NCBI GenBank assembly: GCA_044225555.1
Contig: JBGAIM010000003.1
Span: forward strand, 310,001-374,000
DNA: 64,000 nt
Direction of reading: 5' to 3'
Source: JADLHS01 sp044225555
GTDB taxonomy: Bacteria > Verrucomicrobiota > Verrucomicrobiia > Limisphaerales > JADLHS01
In this document: positions 1-9,175 of the stretch, piece after piece
Position numbering within the stretch: position 1 is the first letter of the stretch
Layout of the letters: every line of letters starts with the position of its first letter
Notes under the pieces: generated by a model
The model's input: only the letters and a program-made list of their open reading frames with translations
What the model was told of the DNA's origin: nothing
Databases searched by the model: none
Made by a program: the position numbers and the translations under genes

Positions 1-515
1 CCGCCCCCGTAAACCGCTGCGTTGCCCACCACCACACAGTTGGAAACAACTGCCCCTGGCGCTCTACACGCGACGCCGCCGCCATACCCCAAGGTTGAAT
101 TTGTTTCGGTGGCACCGCCCGTCAGTGTGAAGCCGATCAGACTGGCATTCTGCGACAAATAGACGCAACGCATAGCGCCGACGCCATTGGTGGTGAGTGG
201 CAATTGGTATCCTTTGATCACGGTGGACATTGGGCCGTTGACGCTCTGAACAACAATCGGTTTTGCCACGTTGACACGGCTACCACCCGATCCTCCGCTT
301 TGGTAGATGCCATTCGTAACCAGCACCAACTCACCGGCAACAGCAACATCCACGGCCTGTTGAATGTTCGTAGCCGCCGTCGCCCAATTCGTGAATGGTG
401 TCGTCGGATTCGGATTGGCTAGGCTCACATACCGCGTCGCCGCTGCGGCATTGGCAAGAGTGAAAGCCAGACCCACAAAAACGAAGATCGGTAGTTGGCG
501 GTTGGTTTTGATCAA
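1..515 (-). CDS. Secreted right-handed beta-helix protein, N-terminal part
   Basis: Reading the minus strand from a TTG at 515 gives MIKTNRQLPIF followed by a hydrophobic stretch ending in an ANA-AAA-like signal peptidase site. The text then continues as ...TRYVSLANPNPTTPFTNW, NIQQAVDVA, TLTGGAT and NCVVVGNAAVYGGG. This is typical of secreted parallel beta-helix ('polymorphic outer membrane protein') families, with an ATNIQQAVD opening and NC-V--N-A--GGG rungs. The gene runs off the left edge, so only about 171 residues are visible. The start is a TTG just after an in-frame stop at 524-522; no ATG is available in this frame. Its position beside other secreted proteins (655-3168) suggests a cell-surface role. 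Substrate or partner is unknown. Confidence 0.7.
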   Translation of the reverse strand, partial: MIKTNRQLPIFVFVGLAFTLANAAAATRYVSLANPNPTTPFTNWATAATNIQQAVDVAVAGELVLVTNGIYQSGGSGGSRVNVAKPIVVQSVNGPMSTVIKGYQLPLTTNGVGAMRCVYLSQNASLIGFTLTGGATETNSTLGYGGGVACRAPGAVVSNCVVVGNAAVYGG

Positions 516-654
516 GTTCGTTTAGCACCGGCGATGCCATGAGAAATTCAGCAGAAATCTCATCAAGCGGGGGCCTGGGGTGCGCGAAACTCGCGCAATC
601 CGCGTCACTTTCACGCGTTTCGCTTTCTCGCTGCGCGGGCGACCCTGCCTAAGA

Positions 655-1779
655 TCAAAACGGCCAGTTGACCCCGGCGGAAATATACAGCCCACCGGAC
701 AGGTCCAGCTTGGCCTCGCGTCCGTCGCCGTTGAACGTGGTGCTCGTCATGGGCATGTATTGAACCCCCACGTAAAGGTCGCCGTTCTTCACGACGTGAT
801 ACATCAACGTGCCGCCGATGTAGCCGCCGTAGGCGAACTCGGTGGAACTGCTTTTGCCTTGGTTGTTGGCTGTGCTGCCATCCGAGAAATGCAAGGTCTC
901 GTTGTATTTGAGGTCGCCCGCGATGATGCCAAACGCCGCGCCGGCACTCACCGCCAACGCGAGGCGTGGCGGCAATTCCCAATACAAGGTGGGCCCGAGG
1001 CGAAAGCTGAAAACGTTTGCTGCCAAGGTCCGTTCCCCGGTCAGGGGCACATTGGCAATCGTTTCGCCCGGCCCGGCCTGCGCCACATCACCAATCAAAG
1101 CGCCGGGCCCGTTGAATGTGCCTTCGTAAATAAAGTTGCCCTGGCTGGATTCGCCGAGCAGACCCGGAAGCTGGATGCCCGACGCGTCGAAGGAGTGGCT
1201 GATACGGGAGACACTCGCCGACAGGGTTTGATTGTCCTTGATGCTGACCGGAAGATAACCGAAGCCAAATTCCCAACCCACCGACGCGCTTCCCCATTGG
1301 GTGAGGTGTCCGCCATAAGCCACGTCCAGACCGAGTTGGGCCCCGCTGTTTTCGCTGGCGCTGCCGCTGGTCGTGTAGGAATCGGTGGCATTGAACGTCA
1401 GCCGCTGCGAGCCGCTGTTGTATTGGTTGGTGCTTTGATAGCCCCAATTCCACGTCGAGCCGCCATTGTTGCCGCTCGCATCCACGCGCACATAGCCGTT
1501 GTCATAGACGTGGTCCACGCCGCCGACCCCGGTGGGCCCGGGGTTGTTGCCCGAGACATCGAACGTGCCGCTCATGGAAAACTGCGCCTTCAGGTTGAAC
1601 CCCACCAGCGCGCCGACGCGAAAGTGCTTGGTCCAATCGCCCGGAACTCCCTCCGTGGGGCCGAACATGGTATTCCACAGGTCACGGTTGTAGGACTGCG
1701 CGCAAGCGGTCGTCGCGGTGGCGAGCAGCAAGCCCAACCCGCAAGCGGCCACTGAAAGAATTGATCGGGCTTTGCTCAT
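655..1779 (-). CDS. Predicted outer-membrane beta-barrel protein
   Basis: The protein has 374 residues, with a signal peptide (MSKARSILSVAACGLGLLL...ACAQ) and then a Ser/Gly/Asn/Thr-rich body of alternating hydrophobic and polar strands (for example VGWEFGFGYLPVSI, GGYIGGTLMYHV, GDLYVGVQYMPM). It ends in ...GVNWPF; a C-terminal aromatic residue on a final amphipathic strand is a usual outer-membrane barrel feature. I recognise no named family. It lies 6 bp downstream of the DUF11 gene (1786-3168) on the same strand, so the two are probably co-transcribed and both exported. The barrel call rests on strand pattern and terminus only. Confidence 0.6.
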   Translation of the reverse strand: MSKARSILSVAACGLGLLLATATTACAQSYNRDLWNTMFGPTEGVPGDWTKHFRVGALVGFNLKAQFSMSGTFDVSGNNPGPTGVGGVDHVYDNGYVRVDASGNNGGSTWNWGYQSTNQYNSGSQRLTFNATDSYTTSGSASENSGAQLGLDVAYGGHLTQWGSASVGWEFGFGYLPVSIKDNQTLSASVSRISHSFDASGIQLPGLLGESSQGNFIYEGTFNGPGALIGDVAQAGPGETIANVPLTGERTLAANVFSFRLGPTLYWELPPRLALAVSAGAAFGIIAGDLKYNETLHFSDGSTANNQGKSSSTEFAYGGYIGGTLMYHVVKNGDLYVGVQYMPMTSTTFNGDGREAKLDLSGGLYISAGVNWPF

Positions 1780-1785
1780 ATCAGC

Positions 1786-3168
1786 TTACGGGGATTGCCG
1801 GACCCGATAATAGCGTTGAACGGTGTTGGTGGGGTGACTCACGGTCTTGGGCGGACCGTTGTCAATCCACTGCACGCGGCTGGCCGGCGCCACAATGGCC
1901 GGCTGGGCGGTGAGCGCGTTGCTGAAGCTCACGTTGTCGCTGTAAATGATCGTGTAGGTCCGGCCAATCGTCGCCGGGAACTCGATCAGGAAACCGCCCG
2001 ACGACATGGAGTAGCTGAGGTTCGTGCCCGAAGTGGACGATGGCGCAAGACTGATCGCCGGCAAGGCAAAGGCTTCGAGCGTGTAGTTCGTCAACGGCGC
2101 GCGCACAAGCACGTAGAATTCCAGCAGCAGGTTCACACTCGCGCCGCCAGCCAGAGTCGAGTTGTACAGCACGTACGGCTTCCCGGCGTTGGTGCCCGAG
2201 GCGTTATACAGCCAGGTATTGTTCGGCAACCCCGACACGGCCACGCGCACCGCTGGCACGTTGGTGGTGGCGTTGTTCGAAAGTCGCACCAACATTTCAA
2301 GCAAGCCCGTCTGCCGATTGATCTGCTGGCCCAGCACCGTCCACGACAGGTCCGCCGGGAAAAAGGCGCTCACGATCATCGTGTTGGTCACCGTGTTGTT
2401 GACGGCGTTCGTGTCCTGGGTATTGGGGGCGGACACTGCAGCGCTCAGACTGAACGTGCCCTCGTTCGTGGGCCGCACCGTCACCAACACCTGGGTCGAA
2501 CTGCCGCTCACCATCGTGCCCAGGTTCAACGTCAGGTTCCCGCCACTGAACGTGTTGCTCACCGCGGCAGGCGCGACACTGAGCAGCTTGAAACTCGGTG
2601 GCAGGGTATTCGTCACCACCACACCGGATGCCGGGTTCGGCCCCAGATTGGTGACCAGCACACCGATCACGGTCGTGTCGTTCGTTAACACGCCTGAGGT
2701 CACGTTCGTCAGGCCCACGGCGAGGTCGGCCTCGGGGAGAGTTACGGCGGTGATAATGTTCGTGGTCGCATTGGTGCGGTTCAACGAAGCTACGGTGATC
2801 TGGTTCGTGAACGACCCCCCCTCAGCGGGAGTCAGGCTCAGCGTGATCCGGGCGATGCCGCCGCCGATCAGCGTGAAAATCCGGAAAACAATCCCGTCAC
2901 TGCCGGTGGTAAAGTCGCCCGCCAGGTTGTTCGTGGCGAGGTTGAGGAAGGCGGCCCCGGAAATGGCGTTGGTCACATACACATTCTCCAGGCTGAACCC
3001 GAAGAGGTTCGTGACGTTAATCGTGTAGAGGATAGGATTCCCCACAAGCACCGGGTTGGGCGCGGCGGAAGCACCCAGACCAAAATCCTGCGCCCGTGAG
3101 TTAACAGGCGTCAGGAACAGGCTGACCAGCGCCAGCGCCGCCACCGCGAGTTTTTGTCGCAAGCTCAT
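1786..3168 (-). CDS. Secreted DUF11-repeat protein
   Basis: About 460 residues from the ATG at 3168 (MSLRQKLAVAALALVSLFL...NSRAQ, a clear signal peptide); an upstream in-frame start at 3204 would put 12 residues before the signal. The body has DUF11-type Ig-like repeats: ASAAPNPVLVGNPILYTINVTN, then DLAVGLTNVTSGVLTNDTTV and a third copy near DLSWTVLGQ. These carry the N-G--T----VTN--P signature of cell-surface repeat proteins. The C-terminus ends in QRYYRVRQSP, resembling the tails of three other secreted proteins in this window. It is probably the first gene of a pair with the barrel protein at 655-1779. The function is likely structural or adhesive. Confidence 0.75.
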   Translation of the reverse strand: MSLRQKLAVAALALVSLFLTPVNSRAQDFGLGASAAPNPVLVGNPILYTINVTNLFGFSLENVYVTNAISGAAFLNLATNNLAGDFTTGSDGIVFRIFTLIGGGIARITLSLTPAEGGSFTNQITVASLNRTNATTNIITAVTLPEADLAVGLTNVTSGVLTNDTTVIGVLVTNLGPNPASGVVVTNTLPPSFKLLSVAPAAVSNTFSGGNLTLNLGTMVSGSSTQVLVTVRPTNEGTFSLSAAVSAPNTQDTNAVNNTVTNTMIVSAFFPADLSWTVLGQQINRQTGLLEMLVRLSNNATTNVPAVRVAVSGLPNNTWLYNASGTNAGKPYVLYNSTLAGGASVNLLLEFYVLVRAPLTNYTLEAFALPAISLAPSSTSGTNLSYSMSSGGFLIEFPATIGRTYTIIYSDNVSFSNALTAQPAIVAPASRVQWIDNGPPKTVSHPTNTVQRYYRVRQSP

Positions 3169-3245
3169 TCGCAATCCCGCCCGGTGTGATGTACCGGAAA
3201 CCATCGGCGCAGTGTCGGAAACCCCTCACTGCTTGGCAATCCCAT

Positions 3246-5114
3246 TCAACCCAACTCGGCCAGCAACCGCCGTTCCGCCTCCTCGTTGCTCAAGCCGTGG
3301 CGATGGCGCATCACACTCACGCCGACCACGGGCGGATACGCCTGGTCCGCCTTCATCCGCGGCTCGACATATTCGAACACCTCGAAGAGCAGCCGGTTCG
3401 CCGCGACGTAATCCAGGTTGGTGAGCTTCTGGATGTAACGCGTAGCGCGGTCAATCAACTTCAGATTGCTCGGCACGACCCAGATCATGTAATTGCCCAT
3501 GACGCGGCCCAGCCGGACCATCGTGCAAGTCGAGAGCGTATTGAGCAGCATCTTCAGGCCGACGCGCAGGACGCCGTTCAGCAGCAAACCGGTTTCGGGC
3601 ACGGTCAAGAAAACGGCGGCACAAGCGGGATTCCATTGCGCAACGAACTCCTTCATCTCACGACAACCCAGCTCACTGCCAACGTAGATCAATCCGGTCC
3701 TCGCGCCGGCTTTGACTGCGGCCTCAAGTTGCACGCGATGAAATCCGCGTGGGTCGAGCAACGAGTCCTTTTCCGCTTCGATGACCAGGCCGACCGCGCT
3801 ATCGCCCGCACTGAGCGGACGATTCGGCAAACCGTCCAGACCGATGCGAAAGCGCATCAACTCCGCGTAGCTGATCTTGCCGATGATCTCGACGGTCCGC
3901 GCGAATTTATCGTCCGGCACAAGACCGCGCACGTCTTCCGGCTTCCACTCGACACAGCGCGGCTTGCGTTTGCAGACGCGCTCCCATGCCTCGTCCGAGT
4001 TTTTGTACGGCACATAAAGGAATGCCCACGATTCGGTGGCCGTCGTGTCATCAAACTTGCGGAAGGGCGGCGTGCAATACGTCGGCGAGCGCTCGGTGGT
4101 GTCCGTGAGCATGTCAATGCCCACGCGGTCGGCGAAGTAATTGTTCTTCCGACCGGCGCGATAGACGGATTCCTCCATCGCGGTCAGCTTCGCGAGTTGG
4201 GCGAGCAGTTCCGGCGATTTCAGAGTTGCGTGCAGTTCGCTGAGCTTGGCTAGAAACTGTTGTGGAACCTCGCTGGAGGTCTTCTCGCCTGTGAGGTCGC
4301 GGACGACCATCTCCAGAATCGTCACCATCACGGCGAGTTCACTGCTCGTCGCCTGCATCCGCGTCGAGCCGGTGATGCCCATCGGTCCCGTGGTGAGGTT
4401 GAGCTTTTCAATGCGCGCGTCTTGAATGACTTCACGACTGCGCTGGACGTGTTCGCAGAGAATGTCGTCCGGATTGTTGTAAACGAAGTAAACCTTTGCG
4501 CCGACTTCGACGCCCTTCCACGCCGTGCCGATGACGAAAGAAGTCTCGCCACCTTCCGTGATGGCGAAGACGACGTCCTTGCTATTCACGCCCAGGTCGC
4601 CGATCTGCTTTTTGCCGAACGCCGTGAAATCCTCGAAGCCTTCGACGGCCTTAATGAGCGCAAAATCGCCACCCGCCATCACCGGGAAGGCGCGGTTCTC
4701 CCATTGGCTGGTAGGGACGCGTTCCACCGCGTCCGTAACTTGGGACGACGTGGAAGTCGTCCCTACCGCACCAAAACGTTGCCAGAAATCCCGCCAGATG
4801 GACGCGAGCTGGATGCTGAGTCGTCCGGTCGAGCCGCAGCCCGTAAAGTAAATGTTTCCTCCATTCTTCAACGCGCCGACCACCGTGTCAGCGATCTTCC
4901 GCGCCCGACCCGACTCCACAAACTCGCGATACTTCCGCACCACGTCATCGTCCACGTCGAACAGGAGTTTCAATCCGGCCGCGATGTCTTTCTTCGCCAC
5001 GTCACTGAGATTGGCGGTGACGGGATGCGACGATTCCGTCGTCAGCGCGCCGAGTTTGAACTGATCGGCGATCTTCAGAAAGTCGGCGGAACGTTGGTCG
5101 GAGGTCTGGCTCAT
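3246..5114 (-). CDS. Two-SIS-domain MurQ/glucokinase-regulator-like protein
   Basis: The protein has 622 residues from the ATG at 5114 (a GTG at 5129 is an alternative). The N-terminal half resembles MurNAc-6-phosphate etherase: TTESSHPVTANL, then YFTGCGSTGRLS (SIS phosphate loop, residues ~89-100), AVEGFED, GITGSTRMQATS. A second SIS half follows with LNTLSTCTMVRLGRVMGNYM and LKLIDRATRYI. The double-SIS length (about twice MurQ) matches the animal glucokinase regulatory protein, a known MurQ relative. At the place of the MurQ 'ECPPTF' catalytic Glu this protein has Ile (SIWRDF, residue ~106), while the second Glu (AVEG, ~158) is kept. It may therefore bind a sugar phosphate without acting as an etherase. 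Residues ~116-135 are encoded by a palindromic insertion (4710-4767). Confidence 0.75.
   Translation of the reverse strand: MSQTSDQRSADFLKIADQFKLGALTTESSHPVTANLSDVAKKDIAAGLKLLFDVDDDVVRKYREFVESGRARKIADTVVGALKNGGNIYFTGCGSTGRLSIQLASIWRDFWQRFGAVGTTSTSSQVTDAVERVPTSQWENRAFPVMAGGDFALIKAVEGFEDFTAFGKKQIGDLGVNSKDVVFAITEGGETSFVIGTAWKGVEVGAKVYFVYNNPDDILCEHVQRSREVIQDARIEKLNLTTGPMGITGSTRMQATSSELAVMVTILEMVVRDLTGEKTSSEVPQQFLAKLSELHATLKSPELLAQLAKLTAMEESVYRAGRKNNYFADRVGIDMLTDTTERSPTYCTPPFRKFDDTTATESWAFLYVPYKNSDEAWERVCKRKPRCVEWKPEDVRGLVPDDKFARTVEIIGKISYAELMRFRIGLDGLPNRPLSAGDSAVGLVIEAEKDSLLDPRGFHRVQLEAAVKAGARTGLIYVGSELGCREMKEFVAQWNPACAAVFLTVPETGLLLNGVLRVGLKMLLNTLSTCTMVRLGRVMGNYMIWVVPSNLKLIDRATRYIQKLTNLDYVAANRLLFEVFEYVEPRMKADQAYPPVVGVSVMRHRHGLSNEEAERRLLAELG
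4710..4767. repeat. Composite palindromic element, in frame inside the MurQ/GKRP-like gene
   Basis: The outer arms GGTAGGGAC (4710-4718) and GTCCCTACC (4759-4767) are exact inverse complements. Inside are two hairpins: GGACGCG/CGCGTCC (4715-4721 with 4728-4734) and GGGACGAC/GTCGTCCC (4742-4749 with 4756-4763). On the minus strand the element is read through without a stop and encodes a Thr/Ser/Val-rich loop (AVGTTSTSSQ...VERVPT) between two conserved parts of the first SIS domain. Layout and outer arm match the element in trpE at 23149-23199. Confidence 0.85.
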
Positions 5115-5212
5115 AGTTGCGACGGGCACAGATAGCGGGAACCTGTTGAAACGTCGAGCTTGCGACGGCGGTTTGCCTCAACATGAATGTGTGACCGACG
5201 TGGTGGTCAGTT

Positions 5213-6130
5213 TCAAGGGAGCGGTTCGCCACGCGCGGCAAGGAACAACCGATACCATTCCTCCCGGGACAACTCAAACTCCGTCGCCCGCACGGCTTCG
5301 CGAATGCGATCCGGGTTGGTGGTCCCGACAATCGGCACGATCTTGCCCGGATGTTTCAGCAGCCACGCATAGGCGATCACCGTCCGGCTCACGCCGCGCC
5401 CCGCCGCAATCTCATCCAGCACCTTCACAATGGCCGCGGTCTGGTATCCTTGTTGGGCCGGAAGCAGGCGCCGCGCGCCGTCGCCCAACAAACCCGCGCC
5501 CAGCGGACTCCAAGCCATCGGCGTGATGTTCTTTTCCAGACATTGATCCAGGGTGCCGTCCTCGAACGCGGCGCGCTGGGCGAGGCTGATTTCAACCTGG
5601 TTCACCACCAGGGGAAAAGGACACGCCGCTTGCAGGGCGTTGACGAGCGACGGACGAAAGTTGCTGACGCCGAAGAACCGCACCTTGCCCGCGTCGTAGA
5701 GTTGGGCGAACGCGCCGGCGATGGCGTGCGGATCACCGAGATAGTCCGGACGATGCAGCATGTAGAGATCAATGGTCTCAATGCCAAGCCGTTTCAAAGA
5801 ACCTTCACATGCTTGGACAATGTATTCGGGCGAAAAATCCCAGCGCTGCGGTGAATCCGCATTGGGCTCGCCGGGACGGCGCACCCCGCATTTGCTGGTG
5901 ATCAAGATGCGTTCGCGCATGCCGGGAGTCTGGCGCAAGGTTTCCCCCAGAATCACCTCCGCCTGGCCGCCCCCGTAAATGTCCGCGCCGTCGAATAAAG
6001 TGTAGCCCGCTTCGCAGGCCGCACGCACGGCGGCCGGCCCGCCGCTTTCGGCAATGCGCCAGCAACCGTAACAAAGCCGGCTGCTTTTCAGGGAGCTGCC
6101 GCCAATTTGAAGTGTGTTCATGCTCGTCAT
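5213..6130 (-). CDS. Aldo/keto reductase
   Basis: About 305 residues. The ATG at 6130 overlaps the stop of the upstream membrane-protein gene in an ATGA arrangement, which makes it the likely start (6148 and 6121 are alternatives). AKR landmarks are present: FDGADIYGGG (Asp and catalytic Tyr), LITSKCG (catalytic Lys), IDLYMLHRPD (catalytic His), FFGVSNF, VNQVEISL, and the C-terminal NADP-site region IVPIVGTTNP. The overall pattern resembles the YdhF-type branch. The enzyme is expected to be a cytoplasmic NAD(P)H-dependent carbonyl reductase; the substrate cannot be told. It is translationally coupled to 6127-7647. Confidence 0.88.
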   Translation of the reverse strand: MTSMNTLQIGGSSLKSSRLCYGCWRIAESGGPAAVRAACEAGYTLFDGADIYGGGQAEVILGETLRQTPGMRERILITSKCGVRRPGEPNADSPQRWDFSPEYIVQACEGSLKRLGIETIDLYMLHRPDYLGDPHAIAGAFAQLYDAGKVRFFGVSNFRPSLVNALQAACPFPLVVNQVEISLAQRAAFEDGTLDQCLEKNITPMAWSPLGAGLLGDGARRLLPAQQGYQTAAIVKVLDEIAAGRGVSRTVIAYAWLLKHPGKIVPIVGTTNPDRIREAVRATEFELSREEWYRLFLAARGEPLP

Positions 6131-7647
6131 TTGACCGGTTCGCGCCACGTGAAGTCAACTACGACCGGCGCCCATGAAACGTGCTGCACAATCTTTTGCA
6201 GCGAACGGCTGGCATCGGGAGGCCGGACCTGCGCCAGGTTGGCGGTGTGGACTGCGACCTCCGGATGACTTCGCTGGAAATCGGCCAGCACGGTTTCGTA
6301 ACGGCGGTAGTAATCGAATTGTGTCAGGATCAATTTGGCGGGCTTCAGTTTTTCCAGGGCGTGCAGTTCCCAATTGGGTTCGGAAGCTGATGCCGGCCAG
6401 TCCGAATGAAGCCAGGTGACGTTGGTACGCCCCGCCGCTTCGTACAGGAAGGCGGCGGATACGAACAGGGTGCTGGCTGGCGGCGCCGTATCCAGCTCGG
6501 CGTTCACCCGGGAGCGCGCCACCGCATAGCTGACATCGCGGGCACACGCCACGCCCCAGGTGGTCAGCCCGATCGCGCGGACCGAAACCAGCGCCGCCGC
6601 CATCAGGAACGGAGCGGACGGCGTCCAACGCAGGTTGGCGTTGCTCCCTCCCGCCATCCAGGCGGCGAGAAAACTTCCCACAATCAGGGGTTGCAGATAG
6701 CCGGCAATGTGAATGGTGTTGGGCGTCAGTACGAACAAACACCCGCCCATCAGGACCAATGCTGTCAGCACGCCGCCCAAGGCCACCAACATTGGCGGGG
6801 AACCGCGCAAGCGTTCCCGACTGATGCCTCCGCTTAAAACCCGCCAGGCCAGGGCAATTACCACGAGGATGATCCCCGGCGCCGTGCGCGCGACTTTCAG
6901 AAAATCGTCCGCGCGCGGCACCCGCAGACCGGTAAGCGCCGGCGTGATGCGGACGTGCTCTTGAAATCCCGCCCAGAGTTGCGGGTGCCCGAATTTCACC
7001 AGCGCCACCAGGCCTGCGAGCGCGCCCAGGAGGGTGAGTGCGGCCGCCCAAGGAAACTGAACGGATCGTAACCAGGTCGCACCACCGGCCACCAACGCCA
7101 CCCACAGCGAATAGATCGCGCCGACCTGCAAGCTCGTGCCGAAGGCCAACAACAGAAACGCCGCTGCCGGCCACGCCAAACCGCGCACGACCGCCAGGAT
7201 CGCCAGCACCCCCAACACATGCGCCAAGGTATCGGGACGGTCATGAAAGGTGATCCCAAACAAAAACAATCCGGCGAGATTTACGACGATGGCCGGCACT
7301 CGGAGTTGCCGGAAAATCATCAGCACCGTTACGACGAAGACTGCGAGCAGCCCCACGTGCAGCCACATCGCCGCCAGCGCGCTGGTGCCAAAACATTTCA
7401 TCCAGCCCAGCAGCACACCTTGATACAATGGCGGGTAGGCGGAGAAAACCTCGCGGCCGGAAATCGGCATCACCATCGCCAGGGAGGGGTTGCAATATCT
7501 CCCATGCAACAGGTAATTCACCACCGGTCCGTCATAAAAAAACGCGTCGTTGGCAGGAACCGGTTGGGCCGTGAAAATCAGGAGCGCCACCTTCCATGCC
7601 AGAAAGAGGATGCAAGTGATTCCCGAGATATTCGCCAGCCGGCGCAT
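6127..7647 (-). CDS. Polytopic membrane protein, possible GT-C-type glycosyltransferase
   Basis: About 506 residues from the ATG at 7647 (MRRLANISG); an upstream start at 7701 would cross into the divergent gene's leader. It shows around ten hydrophobic segments (ILFLAWKVALLIF, LLAVFVVTVLMIF, IVVNLAGLFLFGI, VLVVIALAW-like). An early loop, NDAFFYDGPVVNYLLHGRY, has the acidic character seen in lipid-phosphosugar-dependent glycosyltransferases, and a soluble C-terminal tail follows. It is divergent from the HAD-UbiA gene across a short gap and overlaps the aldo/keto reductase start by 4 bp. The glycosyltransferase idea is inference from topology; it could be another polytopic protein. Confidence 0.55.
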   Translation of the reverse strand: MRRLANISGITCILFLAWKVALLIFTAQPVPANDAFFYDGPVVNYLLHGRYCNPSLAMVMPISGREVFSAYPPLYQGVLLGWMKCFGTSALAAMWLHVGLLAVFVVTVLMIFRQLRVPAIVVNLAGLFLFGITFHDRPDTLAHVLGVLAILAVVRGLAWPAAAFLLLAFGTSLQVGAIYSLWVALVAGGATWLRSVQFPWAAALTLLGALAGLVALVKFGHPQLWAGFQEHVRITPALTGLRVPRADDFLKVARTAPGIILVVIALAWRVLSGGISRERLRGSPPMLVALGGVLTALVLMGGCLFVLTPNTIHIAGYLQPLIVGSFLAAWMAGGSNANLRWTPSAPFLMAAALVSVRAIGLTTWGVACARDVSYAVARSRVNAELDTAPPASTLFVSAAFLYEAAGRTNVTWLHSDWPASASEPNWELHALEKLKPAKLILTQFDYYRRYETVLADFQRSHPEVAVHTANLAQVRPPDASRSLQKIVQHVSWAPVVVDFTWREPVK

Positions 7648-7718
7648 CGTAGCCCGCAGCTTTCCAAATCGCCGCTGCTTGTCAACGTCCGATGCCCTCA
7701 CTACGCTGGGCGCACGTC

Positions 7719-9170
7719 ATGCCGACCGCCTCAGAAACCGCCGGCCCGGTCCAACCTCCGCTCGCCGTGGATTTGGACGGCACCCTCATTCGCACGGACA
7801 TGATGTGGGAATCCCTGGCCCGGTTGCTGCGCGAAAAGCCCCTGGCCGCGCTGGCCGTTCCCTTCTGGCTGCTGCGCGGGCGGGCCTTCTTAAAGCAACA
7901 ACTCGCTGCCCGTGTCTGCATTGATCCCGCCTCGCTGCCGTACCACGAGGACTTCCTGAAGTGGCTGAAAGCGCAGAAACAATCCGGCCGCCGGTTGGTG
8001 CTGGCCACCGCGTCCGACATAAAAATGGCGGAGCCGATCGCAAAGCACGTCGGGTTGTTCGCTGAGGTCATGGCCAGCGACGGCATGACCAATCTCCGGG
8101 ATCAGGCCAAACTGGATGCCCTGACCAAGAAGTTCGGACCGCGCGGCTTTGATTACGCCGGAAACTCTTCCGTGGACCTCGACGTGTGGAAAGGTTCACG
8201 CCAGGCCATCGTCGTTAACGCGGGCGAAAATCTCGCCCAAAAAGCCGGCGCACTGACCCAAGTAGGGCCGAAGTTCCTGTCGAACGGAAGCCCGCTCGCC
8301 GCGCTGCTCCAATGCCTGCGTCCGCATCAATGGATCAAAAATCTCATCATCCTCGTGCCGTTGCTCACCGCGCATAAATTCGGTGAACCCCAGATGGTGG
8401 CAAACGCCGGACTGGCGTTGCTTGCGTTTTGCCTGTGCGCCTCGTCAGTGTATTTGTTCAACGACCTGCTGGACCTTGAAGCCGATCGACTGCATCCGAC
8501 GAAACGCGAGCGTCCGTTTGCCGCCGGCCGGCTCCCGTTACAGGTCGGACTATTCGGCGCGCCGTTGCTACTACTGGCCGGATTAGGCGTCGCGTTGAGC
8601 CTGAGCCCCGCCTTCGCCGGGGTGGCGGGCCTCTACGTCGCGCTTTCCACCGCTTACTCCTGGCGCATCAAACAGGTCGCGCTGCTCGACGTGTTTGTGC
8701 TGGCCGGACTCTACACGCTGCGGCTCGTTGCCGGCCATGTTGCGACCAGCATCGCGTGGTCGGCATGGCTGCTCGTGTTCTCCATGTTCATTTTCCTGAG
8801 CCTCGCCTTGATGAAGCGTTTCCAAGAATTGCAGGCCCTGCGCCAGCAAAACGGCCATGCCGTGAAGGGTCGCGGCTACACCGCGGGCGACCTGGAACTG
8901 GTCACCACCCTTGGCCTCGTCAGCGGTTTCATCGCCGTGCTCGTGCTCGCCCTTTACGTGAACAGCGAGCAGGTCGTAAAACTCTACGCGCGCCCAACAC
9001 TGCTGCTGCTGGTTTGTCCGCTGCTGCTTTACTGGATCAGCCGCGTCTGGTTTCTCACGCATCGCGGCCAGATGCACGACGACCCGACGGCGTTCGCATT
9101 CAAGGATTGGGTGAGTTACCTCATTGGGGCGCTGACACTCGCGGTGATGTGGCTGGCCACCGGACCTTGA
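7719..9170 (+). CDS. HAD-UbiA fusion: prenyl-phosphate phosphoribosyltransferase-like protein
   Basis: About 483 residues from the ATG at 7719 (an ATG at 7692 is also open). Residues ~10-190 are a HAD-type phosphatase domain: LAVDLDGTLIRTD (DxDGT), LVLATAS, and YAGNSSVDLDVW. The rest is a membrane UbiA prenyltransferase domain with VYLFNDLLDLEADRLHP and KRERP (NDxxDxxxD) and YSWRIKQVALLDVFVLAG. The NDxxD...HPxKxxRP signature matches the Rv3806c (decaprenyl-phosphate phosphoribosyltransferase) branch. If so, it would attach phosphoribose to polyprenyl phosphate and the HAD domain would remove the 5'-phosphate. The next genes (GMC oxidoreductase, membrane protein, two SDRs) could continue that pathway; this is inference. 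Confidence 0.78.
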   Translation: MPTASETAGPVQPPLAVDLDGTLIRTDMMWESLARLLREKPLAALAVPFWLLRGRAFLKQQLAARVCIDPASLPYHEDFLKWLKAQKQSGRRLVLATASDIKMAEPIAKHVGLFAEVMASDGMTNLRDQAKLDALTKKFGPRGFDYAGNSSVDLDVWKGSRQAIVVNAGENLAQKAGALTQVGPKFLSNGSPLAALLQCLRPHQWIKNLIILVPLLTAHKFGEPQMVANAGLALLAFCLCASSVYLFNDLLDLEADRLHPTKRERPFAAGRLPLQVGLFGAPLLLLAGLGVALSLSPAFAGVAGLYVALSTAYSWRIKQVALLDVFVLAGLYTLRLVAGHVATSIAWSAWLLVFSMFIFLSLALMKRFQELQALRQQNGHAVKGRGYTAGDLELVTTLGLVSGFIAVLVLALYVNSEQVVKLYARPTLLLLVCPLLLYWISRVWFLTHRGQMHDDPTAFAFKDWVSYLIGALTLAVMWLATGP

Positions 9171-9175
9171 GAAAC

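Noticed and set aside
580..1755. Long open frame on the + strand opposite the barrel gene
   Set aside because: High-GC shadow frame with no signal, domain or start context; the minus-strand protein has a signal peptide and a sensible strand pattern.
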